Assembly (NCBI RefSeq): GCF_004027225.2
Contig: NC_044284.2
Span: forward strand, 44,502,420 to 44,566,419
Length of the DNA stretch: 64,000 nt
Direction of reading: 5' to 3'
DNA from: Strigops habroptila
Lineage: Eukaryota; Chordata; Aves; Psittaciformes; Psittacidae
How positions within the stretch are numbered: position 1 is the first letter of the stretch; each line of letters opens with the position of its first letter. The translations under genes and the position numbers were made by a program. The notes under the pieces are model-generated. The model did not search any database. It was not told the origin of the DNA and saw nothing but the letters and a program-made list of their open reading frames with translations. Shown in pieces: positions 10,304 through 22,917 of this stretch.

Positions 10304-13300
10304 TCAGTCACACTGGGAGATGATGTTAGAGTTGCAGTCTAAGGTGTGAGCGTGGCTTCTTTTGCAGTTTTCAGGCCCACAGCCAGCAGCAGGGGGGCTG
10401 ACCAAGTCCAGGTAGTAGGGGGACTTGAGGAAACGGCGGTACGAATCCTTTTCCATGAGGGTGAATATTTTCCTCTGAGCCTCATCAAAGCAGGACAGAG
10501 TAGGCTCCAGCATATTATGGCTTGTCTTCTCCCGTGTGCATGAATCCAGGTTCACCTGTGGGCCAAAGGGACAGCATAATTAAAACCTGTCCCAGAAGTG
10601 GCTACCATAGGTAAGGGAAAATCCAAGCATCTCTCCACCAAGTGTGCTTCAGCTGTCCTTGGTGGGCAGATGTCTGAAATGGCTGTTTGACACCCTGTAG
10701 CCTTGGCGGAATCTGCACAGCTGGATACCAACGCATCCTTTCCATCAGATGAACTGTCACGGAGGACTGATGCATACTCCTCTGGGATGCAGCCAGCCAG
10801 GAAACTCAACTGCATGGGAGGAGCAGGAACACTGGGAACCATAGTCTTCTTGGGCTTCTCCCATTTGAGCATGCACATGGGATGGCCACATGGTTGTAAC
10901 TAAATCCACTTTCTCTCTATCCGAGTTTAATATGGAAGCAATAAAAATGACACCATTTACTTGCTAACTAGCAGAGAAGCAGTACCCTTCAACTCTTGCG
11001 AAATTACCAATCTCTACTTCCCTGTCCTGCTGGCCTAGTTCAGAATTCAGGGTGATACCTTTGCCCAAGAAATGTTCTGTGCACATACCTCTTTTGTTGC
11101 CTGCACTGAGATGAATTCATCATAGATCTTTCTGGCCTTGGGGCTGAGCTTGGCTGGTGACTTGGTTTTCTTGTAGTCCTCACAACTGACCCAGAACTCG
11201 ATGTTTTCCTCACTGTACTCCGATTTGAGAAAGGCACGGAAAGCAGCCAGTCCTCCTACAAATTGTTTAGAGAAAAACCAGATGAGGTAAGAGTGTTGGT
11301 TCCTGGATAGTTGTACCTGTGAACCCCAGCAAACAGCAATTCTGGGCTTTCCTTCCCAGAGCTGAATGAGCAGCTTCCCTGGGGCTAGCAGCGGGGATGG
11401 CTGCCTGCCTCCATGGCAGTTGCTCGTGCAGCCCGTGCCTGTCGAGGGAGCCTGGAATTCAGACAGGTCCCACAGGGATGTCACATGTGGGTCCCCAGCT
11501 GCCTGCTCCCCCACTGTGAGACTGCTCCAGTGTCTCAGCCAGGAGAACACAGGCAACTCACATGTTCCCAGGAGGCCCTGAAGAGACAGGCAACAGACAC
11601 CACAGAGTCTCAGGCCATGGGAACAACACAAAGGAAACCTCAAGGACATCAGTGTAGCCTGGAACTGACAGGAAGACAGTGTCTCCCATGGGCTCAGTTT
11701 CTCCACTTTTTTTGGTTCTTGTTTAACCCAGTGTTAACTGTGCGCTGGGGTCTTGCACTCCCCTTGTATAGGGGATAAACCAGTTGCATTCACAAAAAGG
11801 ACAGCTCAGCAACAGGTCAAAGCCCCACTCTTGATACTTCGGGATTGTCCCTGGGATTTCACCAAGGGGACACTTCACCACCCATCCCAGAGGCCTGTGT
11901 GGCCAAAAGAGGTACTGTGTGCTGCTAAGAGATGTAAGATAACATTCCATGCCCACTCCAGGGACTGCTTATAGCACACACACTCTGACGGCAGCAGACG
12001 GGCCCTCTCTACTTACTGTCATGATGGATCAAGTTTTCCAAAGAGTCCGCCCACCTTCTGACTTCTTCTTGGCTAACCCTAAAAGGAAACAAAGGGAGAA
12101 ATACAGGGAAGATTTAAGGGGCATACAGAAGAGATAAATTTGTTTTTTTGCTCTGCACCATTAGAAAATATTTTCCCCTGATTGTTCTAAGAGCATACAC
12201 AAAAGACCAAGAAGGAAATGTCTGATTCCTTTAGAGAGACCCCTGAGTATCCCAGATCTAATCTACAGAAATTCTGGTTTGCAATCCCTGGCACCAGCCA
12301 GAAAAATTGTTGGGGACTTCGTGTTTATTTTGTGACTGGCTGCATCTCTTGCTGGGGCACAGACCTGGGATCACTCTTACAGGTCATACTGGCAAACTCC
12401 AAAGGGCTGCTTTCTTTAACCTGTCAGGGGAACAGTAGCTGGGTCTTGTGATGGCATTATTCCCCTGCACAAATCTTTCCATTTGCATATGCATACTGAA
12501 TCACAGAAGTGTTGGCAGAAAGGGACGTCTAGTTCAACCTTCTTCATGGAAAGGCACTATCAATACCTGAGAACTATCGCCCCACTAGATTCAAGCGCGG
12601 CTATTCAGGAGGTACTGGGAAGCAGCAGTAGAAACGCTAAAGAAGTTCAGCTCAGTGAAGGAGTAAACAACGTGTTGCAGCCACCCTGGGATTAACTACA
12701 TGGCAGCATCTCCTATTACCTCTGGCTTGAAGATATTTTCTCCTTCTTGCCCTGGGAAGAGCCATAGTCACAGGAGTCTGACTTCTGCAGTAAGAAGCCC
12801 AGACGATGCTTCATGTCTTTGGCACTGAAAGAAACAATTCAAGAACGAGATGAAGATAATGCATTACAATTCCCTCTGCAGTGTCCTCACTCACAATAAG
12901 CTCCTTCAGCTTTACTCATGACACAAATGCAGGTCACTGCTAGTGACTCCAGTGCTGACTTTCCACTCCTCACATAATGCACATCTCTGTTGCTAGACAA
13001 ACACAACAAAGTCAAAGAAGTAATTTTTCATGTTCAACAGCACCATTTTCTTGCTGAGAAGGTCATCAGCCTGGAGGCGGCCTCGCAAAGGGGGAGAAGC
13101 TGCTTTTTTCCTACTGTTTGTTTACAATTACAGTATTATGATAGAAAGGCACCGCTGCACTGTAAATCTGCCACTTCTCCTTGAGCTGATTGACACAGCT
13201 ACTGATGTCTGGTTTTTACACCCTTGCTAATCCTTTCCTGCAGCCTCTGCCATCTCCCTGCCTCATCATCAAGCTACAGGAACAGCAGGGCCATGCCAGG

Positions 13301-15361
13301 CCACACCACCAAGCAGGTGCCCATGACACAGAGGGAAGGGATGAAGCAAAGGGCTCAGAGCAGGACTGTGGTATGAGATCAGGGGCTGAGCCACAAGCTT
13401 CACCACAACCAGCCCATACTAACTTCAGGCTACTCCTTTGCTCCACAGCAAGCTCCTCAAGGATGCATGCTTAATTTTTTTCTGCCTTCCAGCGTGTCCA
13501 GGACAATCACTGCCTAATAGCAGTATCTAGATATACAGTTGGTATTGCCCTCAGTATCTCTCTGGATTTCCTTCCAGTTTAAGAACTGTAGGAGGGGATT
13601 GGTAAACCAGTCCTGCTTGCTCAGGGGTGTAAGCCCTGGCCTGCCACAGGGTGCAATGATAGTGTAAGCAGGAAATTATTCTCCTGCTCCTCAGATCAGA
13701 GCCTGGAGAAGTGTGAGAGGTTGTGTAGGGGCTGAGCTCTGGTAGCTGCTCAGCCTCCCAGCACTGCTCTTTGCTCCAGCGATAGCACTCTGTCAGCAGC
13801 CCCGACCATATCTTATCTCACTACTTTCCTGTGCTCATAAATGTTTCCTTAACAACTGCAGCACTAGGGTGAGAGTGAAGGGAACTCAGAGCTTCCCTAG
13901 AGCAGGGTGTGTGTGATGAGGGCCAGCATTCAGGCCTTGCCCAGGCAGACGTCGGGTACTCTGCGCTGCCACACTCGGCTGCCTCGCGCTGTCATGCTGC
14001 TTGCCCCCTCATGACGACCGCTCAGGTCTGCAGGAAGGCGACAGCAGGGGGAAACAAGACGCTGCTGCTTGCAGTGAGTCCTGCAGCTCTCTGGGAGAGA
14101 GGGATTTTCTTGGAATCCTGGACAGAAGGGTTAAAAGATGTGAACTCCCCCCCCTCCCCCCCCCTTTTTTTTTCAAATGTTCTTTTTTTTCCCAATCACA
14201 TGTTCCTGCAACTTGAGGGGGAGGGTGTCAGTATTTCTTCCTTGCATTTTCAGCACTTGTTTTCAAATCCACGAGTGGGAGCTTTTTCTCCTAGATGGGA
14301 GCAGGCTGAGTCTCAGTTTGCTTTTTCCCAACCCTCTCCCACTGCACAGCCACGGGGAAGCAGCCTGAAGGCATGAGGGGCCGGAAAGCACTGCACCATC
14401 AGAGACCCATGCAAGTTTGCATGGGCCGGATGAGCAGGGACTTACGTGAGAATGGTGCTGCTCTGGGGAGTGGGGCCACCCTGCTGGGGGTCTCAAGGCC
14501 CCGTAGCACCTGAAAGTGAGTAACACCCCTCCATGAGAGCTCATGGCCACCTTGCTAGCATACAGACTCCCTCACACTGGGCTGCAGGGCAGGCGATGCA
14601 GCCAAGGGCATGTTTGGGGGCACAGGGATGCCTGGCTGGCACTGCACACCAGGGTGCAGCCAGATCATGCTCCCATGGCATGGGTACAGCTCAGCGCTTC
14701 CTGATCAGCATGGCACACCGGGAATGGCCAGCCCCACACCAGCCCCACAGCACTGTGCACTGGGGTACAGCCTGCCCTGATCCCTCATCACCCCTACACA
14801 CCCAGGGAATACAGGCTGACCCTGCACTGGCTGGTGCCGCATCCAGATTCGCGTTGCCCTGGGCTGGCTTGCAGCCCTGCCTTGTCCTGCCAGGCTGGCT
14901 TTCTGCATTTGGGATGCGTTTTGGAGAATGACTCTCAATCCTATTTTATTTTTTTTTTTAATATATCCTTCCTGCCTTCCTTCTCCCTCAAAAAATCAAG
15001 AAAGGAAAATTCAGCAGAGAAAAGATTCAAAGGAGAAAAGGGGTACAAAGCTTGTGGCAGAAGCAGATGACAGGAATATCAATATATAGCAATACTAAGA
15101 GCTGCTTGTTTTGCTGATGAGGATGTGTTTAGAGTTCGCACAGCTCAGTACAAAACCTTTATGCAATTCAGAAAAAGAAAAAAATAGCCTGTAAGCAATC
15201 ATTTATAGCTCGTCTTAGAAAAGCAGCAGAGCCGAATCTGCCACTTGTGCTTCAGACACCAAGTTCAATACATCAGCCTAATGGAACCGTTAACAGATGC
15301 TCAGAAATAAACAGTACCTTTTTAAGCAAGTGGCTGGCAGCGCAGCGAGTCCCTTGCACAT
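10304..15361 (-). CDS. RGS4: Regulator of G-protein signalling 4, complete five-exon coding sequence
   Basis: RGS4 accelerates GTP hydrolysis by Gi/o and Gq alpha subunits at the plasma membrane. Minus-strand coding exons: 15361-15318, 12824-12720, 12078-12017, 11255-11089 and 10555-10304 (630 nt, 209 residues; human has 205). Exon 1 gives [14 protein letters not shown] and exon 2 continues [18 protein letters not shown], the amphipathic membrane helix. Cys2 and Cys12, the N-degron and palmitoylation residues, are both kept. The RGS box starts [21 protein letters not shown], with Asn88, Asn128 and [10 protein letters not shown] (Leu159, Asp163, Arg167) falling at the same numbers as in human. 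Position 71, encoded across the exon 3/4 junction, is Arg where human has Cys. The tail is longer than in human and Cys-rich, ending SQCD. All junctions use GT/AG. The start ATG has A at -3, and a TATA box lies about 130 bases upstream. Introns hold a CR1 scrap and a G-rich tract. Confidence 0.96.
12499..12560 (-). mobile_element. Diverged CR1 3'-end fragment in RGS4 intron 2
   Basis: The plus strand reads AATCACAGAAG, then GGCAGAAAGGGACGTCTAG and TTCAACC. This is a worn version of the reverse complement of the CR1 3' end (AATCACAGAAT, GGAAGGGACC, CTAGTCCAAC). It lies between RGS4 exon 3 (ends 12078) and exon 2 (starts 12720). Boundaries are approximate. Confidence 0.55.
14147..14173 (-). repeat. 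Polypurine G-tract in RGS4 intron 1
   Basis: The plus strand reads C8-T-C9-T9. On the RGS4 sense strand this is A9-G9-A-G8, an uninterrupted purine run of 27 bases that could fold as a G-quadruplex or triplex. It is in the first intron (15317-12825), about 1.15 kb after the first coding exon. Confidence 0.8.
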
Positions 15362-15489
15362 CTTGCTCCGGAGGTTGGTTCTGTATTCCAGGAAAAACAA
15401 CAACGCAGGAGGCGGCAGAAGCTGCGTGTGGGCCCCTTGCGTCTGCAGAATTCAGTGTGCTCTGAGCCAGCTGCGCTGCCTTGGCTCTG

Positions 15490-15496
15490 TTTTATA
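15490..15496 (-). promoter_or_regulatory. TATA box of RGS4
   Basis: On the minus strand the sequence is CTATAAAAC. With the usual spacing, transcription would start near 15465, giving a 5'UTR of about 100 bases before the ATG at 15361. The flanks are GC-rich (GGCTAGGCTATAAAAC). Confidence 0.65.
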
Positions 15497-15530
15497 GCCT
15501 AGCCCAGACAGCCCAGCAGCACTGGGTGAC

Positions 15531-15600
15531 CCAGTCAGGACTCAGCATAGCGGCAGCACACATCCCCTTTTTGCCCACCCAAGAGGAAGAGAGTGACGTA
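15531..15600 (-). promoter_or_regulatory. Upstream RGS4 promoter sites: MARE/AP-1-like and CRE-like
   Basis: Upstream of the TATA box, the minus strand has TGCTGAGTCCTGAC at about 15547-15534. This contains a TGCTGAGTC half of a Maf/NRL recognition element. TACGTCA at 15600-15594 is a CREB/ATF-like site. These are short motif matches only and occupancy is unknown. Confidence 0.3.
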
Positions 15601-17266
15601 TAAGCCAAGACAAAGGAGCAAGTGGGATTGAAAACCTTACCAGAAATGAAGCTTGGTGTCTGGCTGCAGAGGTGGATTCTTTCAAAAGGGCAGAAAGAGC
15701 TTTAGGGGCTTTCCTCTATTGCAAAAGGTGGATGGTGAAGATAAAAGCTGGAGATTTTCAGAGGGGCACAGATGGTAAAAAGGGTCAGAGAATCAATTCA
15801 GAGAAGTGAGATGAGCTTTGATGGCTCCGTAGTTTATTTTTCTCTTCTATTTAAAGCAACCTGGGAAAAACAAGGGACAAGAATTTTAAACACAAAAGGT
15901 TCCCATAATCCCAAGAAATGCAGAAAACAGAGCTCTAAGAAAAGAAGAATGTAAATTCATCAGGGAATGACCCAGGCAGAAAAGACTGTCCTGTTTAATT
16001 CTAGAGGCGTGGGGGTATATGCTTTTGGTGGGGCTGAGAAAAAAGATCTGAGGGGCATATGGCTATTGGAACCTAAAATGTGTGTGTCCTGGCACACACA
16101 CATTTGAGGACAGCTCATGTACATGTGTACAAAGAAAGACAGGAGGAGGTTGTCAACACAGCTGGCTTAGATGTATTGCATTTCACCCTCATCAAAAGCC
16201 AGACCTTGGGAATCAGGAGTCCCCAAGTTTCCAAGGGAAGGTGATTAATTAAAACAATAGCCATAACTGTGCCTGCCCAGAGAGGAATTTGCAGCAATGT
16301 TGAAGCTACTGTGTGCTAAAGGATGAACCCGTGGAACCCCTGGCTGTGGGGATGTTTGGTGGTGACTGCACTGCCTGGCTCTGCTGTACTCACAAGGGAG
16401 AGCAGAATGACTCCAGCTACGCGACTTGTCTTCAGCCCTTGGAGGGTGCAGAAAGCAGTTGTCTCTCTGGAGAGAGAGAGTTGGCTGATATTTATGGAGT
16501 CGCAGCTCAGCACAGCTTGTACCATCATTATGGAAGAGGGGAAAGCTTTGGGCAGACAGGCATGCGTATGGTCTGCCGCACTTGAAGACTTGCTCCCGCT
16601 GCAAAATAAAGAAGCTTCCTTTCAGCAGCAGGCTTACTGCCCACGCCACCACTGCTGCACTCCCTCTCCTCAGAAACCCCTAAATACTTTGCCCATGACC
16701 TGCAGAAGTTGCAGAGTGAGCTTTTCCCTCCTGTGTCTCTAGAGCCTACAGCCAGCAGCATGCACAACCCAAATCCCAGGCTACTTTACCTGCCTTGGCA
16801 CACTGCATCCTCTCAGATTATTAACTGCTGAATTAACTCTAAAACGCTTTTGTACGAATGTGACTATCCTGTTGCCAAACCTGAGGCAACATACCTGCAA
16901 GTTCTGCACTGTCTGGACTGAAAATCAGCTCCAGCTCAGGGCAGTCAAACTTTAACTGAGTGAATGCCCTTTTGTTTTTAGTGTTGGTGAGTTGACAGCA
17001 CTTGTATGGATCTGTAGAAAGCAATTGAGCACTGGCAGAGTTGGTGCCAAAGCTCTCTGATGTCTTCTGTTTGGGGAGGAGAGAAGCCAACGGGCAGAAT
17101 ATGGCCTACATGAAAAAAACAAATTAATTAATTAATATTTAATTTTACTCTCGAACACGTGAAATGTGTTGCATGCATGTTAATCCCAAGGTACCATGAA
17201 TGCAGCACATTTATTCAAGCAATTCAAGAGCTCAGCTGGCTGACATGGCCAAGGTGTCTGCAAGCT

Positions 17267-17284
17267 CTAACCCTGACCCTAACC
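17267..17284. repeat. Short interstitial telomere-like motif
   Basis: CTAACCCTGACCCTAACC: three CCCTAA-type units, one with an A-to-G change. It is too short to be a relic array and may be chance. Confidence 0.4.
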
Positions 17285-20200
17285 TTGGCAGCCAGAGCCC
17301 AACCTCCCGGCTCAGGAGGGTCCCAAAGGCTGCTTGCTAGGGCAGGGGACCTCTGTGCAGAATGCAGAAATCCTGCAGTTTCTCTGCAAATTGGCACATA
17401 ACCAGATTTCGGAATGTCACACTTCTCTGTGGGTGAAGCATGGCTCTAATGACACTCAAATGCTGGCTGGTGTTGCCACCATCAAGTCACCTTCTGTGTT
17501 CCCCAACTTCTGTGTGGGCAGGCTGGAATAAGAAATTTCTAACACTGCCACCACAACAGCCAGCCCAGAGAGCTTTGCAACTAAGTCCATCCTCTGTGGA
17601 CTGGGTATGCAGACTCCTAGAACTGCTGCAGTTGAAATTTCCTTTTTTCCAGTTCATTAATACAGACTGGTTCAGTCTGGTCCCCATAAGAGGAGTTTGG
17701 GTTTGCGTACTGTTTCTCTGCTAAGCTGCGTTTCCCAGCTGTTGCAGTTTAATATCCTCTTAGCTGCTCCAGCTGGTCCCCAATCAAAAGTACGCCCTTC
17801 CATCTCTCACCCTTCATAGCCAGCCTCTTCTCACAGGGCACAGACTGTGCTGTGCTCAACACCAGTCTCCTCCTCCCTGCCAGTTAGAGAAGCAGCAGCT
17901 CACACCACTTATTATGCCTGTCACGTCACCTCTGGCTCGCTTCACCTGCAGCATGGAGAACTCAGCTGTGATGATGGGCTCGGAGTGCAAGGCTGGGGGC
18001 TCCCTGGCCAAATACATCTCTTGGCTGTGTGGTGCTTTGGAGGGTCACAGGAGATAAAGGATAGCAAACGTCTGTGGTGCGCACTGTGGCATCCCTCATC
18101 CCCCACCCTGCCTCCCCAGGCAGCTAGAGACAAGGCTGTGGAACAGAGGGAGCTTTCCCTCCCGCCGTCACTGCTGGGGAAAGACGTCACACACACATGC
18201 TCACCCCCATACACAAGCGCATGTGGGATGTGTCCCTCGGCTCCGCTGCAGCCAAGCAGCAGGCCGTGGGAGGAGGCAGGGAGCACGGGAATGCTGCTTC
18301 AGCGGTCGTTGCCCACAGCCAAGCTACTCCAGGCTGTTGCCCTCCTGACAGCGCAGAGCTCTCCCTCCTCAGTCTCTTCCTACCTGAGAGCAGCATGCTG
18401 TGGGATGCACGAGCTCACAAGACGATGGCTGCTTTGCGTCACTGAAAACAGGGAAGGGCATGACATGGGAGCTGTGAGGATGTGCTGCTGGGCCAGAGCC
18501 CCTCCTGTCACTGCTGCCTTCCCTTATGTGCCTTCCAGAGGCTAACAGTGGCCCACTCTTCCTCCTCTTCATGCCAGGCACCTTGGGATAGGGCTAGCAA
18601 ATTGCCTGGGTGCACAGCAGGACAAAGGGCAGAACATTGCCCATCTTTCTCAGGGGCATCCCCACCCCAATACGTGTTTGACCTCTGATTTGCTCTACAA
18701 GACAGCATTGGTGAGGAACCAGAGGAGCTTCCTTACCCCTGAGAAGTGCTAACCAGGGTGGCACTTGTCCCCAAGGCCCCAGAAGCCCTGGTGACACTTA
18801 ATCCCCCTGTGAGCTGCCCCGGCACCAAGCCCTGCTGTGGGGAGAGGGCCTGGAGCTGTGCTGAACTCTCTCATACCCCATGCCCAAGCACTGTTTGCAC
18901 AAAATCCTGTACAGTGCAACCTCCCAGTGCAACCATTGACTTCTTCTCTGGTACACCCGTTACTGGGTAAGATTTCCTCATGGTAATGAAGGCTGTACCT
19001 TATCCACATACATATGTGCTTTGATTGAATTACAGCTAATGATCTGGGAGCAGAGAGCCCTGGAAGGACCATTTGGGTATGAGTTTGGATGAATCAGCTC
19101 AGCGCATGCCTATGCCTGACGCTTCATGCAGCCACGTTTCCGCTCTCAGGGCACTGACCATGGCCTGACCTCTCTAAAAGACACATGGAGAGGACACACT
19201 TGTCCCCATAGAGTCCCCCAGTCAGCGCTGGGATTCCCAGAAATGCTGTCCCACAGCACAGTCTGAGGAAAATGTTCTTTCTCATGTCTCTGCAATGCAC
19301 CCCTGACTTCACGCATGACCACAGACACAGCCCCTGCAACCAGCCCCCAGAGGCAGCCTTTGAGGAGGGGACATCTCTTCCCAAAATAGTCCTGACCAGA
19401 GGTATAACTCACCATGCTGTAACACAGAAATCTTCTCAAGTGGATGCACCTCCAGGCTGACCCAGTCACCTTTCTGCTTCTCTTGGATGAGGCAAAGATG
19501 AAGTTCTAAAGGCAAAGCAGCTTTGCATGTTGCTGTAGTTTCTTGCTGAGCCTGCTCCTCTCTGAAGTGATGCTCTGTAAATGTAAGTGAATTCATTCAG
19601 CATGTTCCTTGTCTCCAACAGCATACAATTCATACAACCAAATGTACAATTCATACAATTTTCCCATGCTCTCAGTTTTTTTCTACATATACATGCACCT
19701 GTAACATCAGTGGATTCTTGTCATTTCTAAATGCTTGGAAGTTCCTAATAATTTGGGGGGTGAGGGGGCTGGTTGGGTTTTTCTTTGCTTCAACCCTCAG
19801 CTTTTGGGCTGCCTACTTCTGCTGTTACTACCCAGAAGAAAATATTTCTGGAAGGAAGAAATTTGTTCAGCCCAAATGGACTTTTTTATTTTTCTTCTGG
19901 TTTGGGTTTGCTAATGAAATAAGTGTTTGGTTTTCGGTTGTTTTGTTTTTTTGTCTGGGTATTGTTGTTGTTTGTGGGCATCAGACAACAGAAGAAGCTA
20001 TAATTTGAGTAATTTGCCTTCCAGTTTTCAAAATCCCTGTCTCATCATCCATCTTGATTAACAGCCCTTAAACATTTCCTCTTAATCACTAAGAAAGTTT
20101 TGAATTACACTGAACCACAAATCAAGCCAACACAGGCCTGTCCACTGATGCTTTTCCAACCCTAAAACCACTTTGAAATGTCTCAGCCACTTTTAGTCCA

Positions 20201-22890
20201 TTTAATATGGATTTTATGACATTTTAAGCCAAATATTGATAGCAAGTCATATTCATTTATAAATCTATTTCACCACCATAAATCCCTCATAAAAGCACTA
20301 TTAAGCTCATTAGAAAAGGTCTATTTTTCCATTAAATCACATCAGCTGGTACAAATTATATCACCACCTTTTCAAAGGAGCCTGCTATCGTCCATACTAA
20401 TAGTGCTCCTGCACTGATCTAAAGGTTAATTGCTCTGTGACTATATAGCTCACCCCCTCTCAGAGCATGGCTTTCTTCCAGTCTCCTTTTATTGTAAAAT
20501 ATATGAAAAGAACCACTCTTTGTCCTGAGAGATCTTTAGCCGATTCCTCCAAGAATCTTAGTGCAAGGCAGTTGCACTTGGTTTATATAAAACTGTGTAG
20601 ATCATCCCCAGGGCTGCGTAGCCCCCAGGCAGGGACGTGCTTGCTCGTCTTTTGTAAGGGACACTGAGCAGACGCTTGTGCTGTGCCCCAGCTCTGACTG
20701 CAGCTCCTCTGGATGTCTCATAGTGCCAGACGCCAATGCTGCCATTGCTTCTGTCCCTGGAACGTGCCTGAGGGTGTGAAGTAGCTGGTTCTGTCCTGTC
20801 TGCGTGCTCCTAGCCCCTCCTCAGCCCACACACACTGGCTGAAGCACAGCACCTGAGAGCCAGGTACTGCTCCCACTGAGGAAAGGAGGCTCTGGTGAGA
20901 CACACGCACCATGGACTGCTTGCAGTGAACAGTTTCACCCTTGACAGCAACCAGGTCTAAGTATCTCCACTTCATATTTTGACCTGATATAGTGTAATAT
21001 TAATGCAGTTGTTGTTGATTTAAATACATAATTCTGTGTTCCTTCATGCTCTTGTTTGCACTTGCTATTTGAAGCTTACTCGGAAATCCCCTGTTGAGAC
21101 AGGAGCTGTGATGGGCGATGGTGGGACAGCTCAGATTGACTCTTGTGGGCCCATCACCATGTTATCTTACAGTCAGGGTTTCACACACCTTGGCTGGGAA
21201 CATCTCATTCGTGGGCTGATTGTTTCACCTGAATGTGCCCTAAGGTACAGGGGAGGAGGAGGAGGCGTGAAGGGAGGCAGGAAGAGAGTTGATGCATCAG
21301 AAGTGAAGATGCCTTTATGTGCAGAGTATAGCAAAACTACTCCTTATGCCTTCTGCACCTTAGCAACCCAGCTGCGCAGAGACTCCTTTTTCTACAGCTT
21401 TTAAAAGCCCAACTTTTTAATGTGATTGAGCTATCGTCTGCCAGACAATTACTAGAGGATGGGAAGTACAGGCTGCAAGGCTAAATCTTTTATTGCTAGT
21501 GGGATCTACTGTCTTAACCTTACATGGACCTTTCTTCCTTCCTTTCCTCTTATCTTTCCAGTGGCAGCTGAGCAGGATTAGAGCTGCCATACCACAAAGG
21601 CCCATGCCAGGGAACTAAGGCTAGAGCTTTATTCAGAAGTGCAAAGCCCATGGGACATTTTGTCAGTGGGGTCATGGCTCAGCATCCAAAGCACATTGCT
21701 TATTGCTCTGGTCACAGCTTAGTTGTTTAATTCTCTAAGCCCACTTACAAAAGACAGCTTGGAAGCAGCAAGCATCTGTCAAAGGTTTCTTAAGGGTATG
21801 CCAGTTATTTAAAAGTGATGTTTGACAAGTCTTCGGATGGGGTTGCAGAGCATCATGATTTAAGGCTAAAGAAACACAAAAGCCTGCGTTTATTTACAGG
21901 GACCTGCAGCAGAGAAACAGCATTCATTCAAAAGCTGTGTGATGCCAGCCTGCTGCATACGATGGCTGAGTTGACTTGGAGTAGAAGTAAATGCTCTTGA
22001 TGTGGCCCCAGCCTGAAGGGCAATTCTAAAAGGTGCCAGGTATTCAACAGATCAGTCAGCCCTGGTAGCACAGGTAGTTTAGAAATCACAGAAAAGCAGC
22101 AGCAAAATGAAACTGCACTGAAAACAGTTGATCCTAGCCTGAAGTCCCTCAATCTGTGTCTTTGGGGTGAACTGAACAGGAAGAAACTACAAGTGACAAA
22201 CATCCAAAGTAGCAAAAATGTGGAATTGCTACAGTGGGAAAAAGTCACTTGCTGCAGCAGCTGATTGCATAGGAATGCATACAGTATATAATAGACATGC
22301 AAGGACTACTGGAAAACAATCACCGCTCCGTGAGCTCTGGTTTTGCAAGATCTCTTGCTGTTTAAAAGTTATGTTGCTGCAATGCTGAAAATCAAGCAGA
22401 ACCGAGCTTCACCGAGCCACAGAGGAAAAAAAAAGAGAAGGGCAGAAAGAGCTGTGAGTAAAATCTATGGCACATGGTCCATGGCTGTGCCCTGCAGCTG
22501 ATGCTCACAGCATCATGCTGAGAGTGACAGCATTTAATGCTTCATCATTTAGAAATTTCTCATTTTTTCCAAAAAAGAAATAAATGCTCCATGTTGTTAC
22601 ATTTCATCCTTTTGAACTTCTCAGCAGGATGCACGTGGCTGAGATCTTATTGTCTCTTCTGAAACCGTGTTTGCGTGTCTTTCTGGTACTCTGGATGAAG
22701 GCTGGATGATAAAGACTGCAATTACTGGCTCAGCAGGCGAGACGACTGCAAGCTGCTATCCCAAGGCACATTTGTGCTTTGGTGTTCGAGCTAGAAATAA
22801 GTTTCAACACAGAAGGAAAAAAATATTGGCTTCTGCATCTGTTTTGAATCAAGCCTCTGGTTATGATCCATAAGTGGCTCATCTAACACA

Positions 22891-22917
22891 GGATCACTTG
22901 GATCACACGGATCACAC
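22891..22917. repeat. Three-copy 9-base tandem repeat
   Basis: GGATCACTT, GGATCACAC and GGATCACAC stand in tandem. No function is suggested. Confidence 0.6.

Noticed and set aside
11047-11706. 219-codon minus-strand frame with an RGS-like C-terminus
   Set aside because: It is RGS4 exon 4 (11255-11089) read through both flanking introns. The upstream part is intron translation.
17267-17284. Telomere-like motif as evidence of a chromosome fusion
   Set aside because: Three imperfect units are far too few to claim a fusion point.
17847-18545. Longest open frame in the window, 232 codons, plus strand
   Set aside because: It lies in GC-rich DNA with open frames on both strands, shows no domain, no biased composition of a real protein and no good splice or promoter context.
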